The translations under genes were made by a program, and so were the position numbers. A stretch of 8,972 bases of DNA. Source: Hyphomicrobiales bacterium (GTDB lineage: Bacteria > Pseudomonadota > Alphaproteobacteria > Rhizobiales > Aestuariivirgaceae). The notes beneath the pieces were generated by a model that saw only the letters and a list, made by a program, of their open reading frames with translations, was not told the origin of the DNA and made no database searches. The stretch spans positions 1 to 8,972 of the forward strand of contig JAIBJH010000096.1 of NCBI GenBank assembly GCA_020029455.1, given 5' to 3'. Position 1 is the first letter of the stretch; each line of letters starts with the position of its first letter. This document shows, in pieces, positions 8,758 through 8,972 of this stretch.

Positions 8758-8841
8758 TTTCTCCATCGGCGGGCTTGACCCGCCGACCCAGTTTTCTTTG
8801 CGCTGGGTGGGCGCATCAAGTGCGCTCATGGAGAAAACTGG
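8758..8841. repeat. Mosaic palindrome of two mirrored hairpin units (REP/BIME-like)
   Basis: Arm 8758-8791 and the reverse complement of 8804-8837 align over 34 bases without gaps, with 27 identities by eye. Each arm holds its own hairpin. Unit 1 is CGGCGGG / loop CTTGA / CCCGCCG (8767-8785, seven perfect pairs). Unit 2 is GGCGCA / loop TCAAG / TGCGCT (8810-8826), extendable to 8807-8829 with wobble pairs. The loops are reverse complements of each other. All seven differences fall in the stems, which still pair. A further inverted repeat, CCAGTTTTCT (8788-8797) with AGAAAACTGG (8832-8841), forms a third possible pairing. This resembles paired REP/BIME-type elements in inverted orientation; CTTGACCCG-type hairpins are common in alphaproteobacterial intergenic regions. 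The family name is not established here. Confidence 0.7.
8767..8799 (+). terminator. Possible transcription terminator after ureG
   Basis: The seven-pair GC-rich hairpin 8767-8785 lies 22 bases after the ureG stop. A T-rich stretch (TTTTCTTT, 8792-8799) follows, but six bases separate it from the stem, so it is not a textbook intrinsic terminator. The element could end or weaken the urt-ure transcript, or protect its 3' end, or simply be part of the repeat. This overlaps the palindrome entry on purpose. Confidence 0.3.
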
Positions 8842-8860
8842 ACACAGCTCCGCCCCTGTT

Positions 8861-8879
8861 CACCCGGCGAGTCCGGGTG
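8861..8879. repeat. Isolated GC-rich hairpin
   Basis: CACCCGG / loop CGAGT / CCGGGTG forms seven perfect pairs, extendable to nine with T8860-G8880 (wobble) and T8859-A8881. It lies 20 bases after the mosaic palindrome and differs from it in stem and loop sequence. It may be another REP-like unit or a second structure at the end of the operon. No T-run follows, so an intrinsic terminator is unlikely on this strand. The rest of the tail (8882-8972) shows no gene I can support. Confidence 0.55.
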
Positions 8880-8972
8880 GAAGAGAGGGGAATTGGGCTG
8901 CTTAAGTCATCGTCTCGCTTTCGGGGAGTAAGGGGAGGGCTGTTCCCGCCCTGGCTTCAAGCCTGTTGCAAC

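Noticed and set aside
7998..8819. A 273-residue open frame on the minus strand that starts in the tail repeat and covers ureG.
   Set aside because: Its start lies in the palindrome and almost all of it mirrors ureG codons. No domain is recognisable, so it is taken as a shadow.
8882..8972. A possible small gene or stable RNA in the far tail.
   Set aside because: No open frame with a plausible start and no strong conserved structure is visible. Short pairings such as AGGGC/GCCCT and GGCTT/AAGCC are too weak to call.

Overview
The window is one continuous plus-strand gene cluster for taking up and hydrolysing urea. The order is urtB (5' end outside the window), urtC, urtD, urtE, ureD, ureA, ureB, ureC, ureE, ureF, ureG. 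A short non-coding tail with palindromic repeats follows. The bases are GC-rich. The urt-ureDABCEFG order, the separate ~100-residue UreA and UreB subunits, and the protein wording (for example the UreC segments around the active site) point to an alphaproteobacterium, most likely Hyphomicrobiales (Rhizobiales; Brucella/Phyllobacteriaceae-like). That placement rests on remembered family features, not on a search.

Region 1 (1-3900) encodes four parts of the UrtABCDE high-affinity urea ABC transporter: two LivH/LivM-type permeases (UrtB, UrtC) and two ATPases (UrtD, UrtE). The periplasmic urea-binding protein UrtA is not visible and would be expected upstream. Region 2 (3931-7044) encodes the accessory protein UreD and the three structural urease subunits, UreA (gamma), UreB (beta) and UreC (alpha, catalytic). 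All the nickel ligands and catalytic residues of UreC are present. Region 3 (7047-8744) encodes the nickel chaperone UreE, the accessory protein UreF and the GTPase UreG. Region 4 (8745-8972) has no convincing gene. It holds a pair of mirrored hairpin units that make a larger imperfect palindrome, plus a third separate hairpin.

The genes are packed tightly. ATGA overlaps link urtB-urtC, urtC-urtD and ureF-ureG; a one-base TGATG overlap links ureB-ureC; ureE and ureF overlap by 11 bases; most other gaps are 2-9 bases. The largest internal gap, 30 bases between urtE and ureD, shows no terminator or clear promoter. The simplest reading is one transcript that joins import to hydrolysis: UrtBCDE brings urea in, UreABC splits it to ammonia and carbamate/CO2, and UreDEFG loads nickel into the active site.

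I found no undescribed system. The genes are canonical and appear intact. The points most worth a second look are a one-residue loss in a well-conserved UreC loop and the mosaic palindrome after ureG, whose two hairpins differ by substitutions that keep each stem paired.
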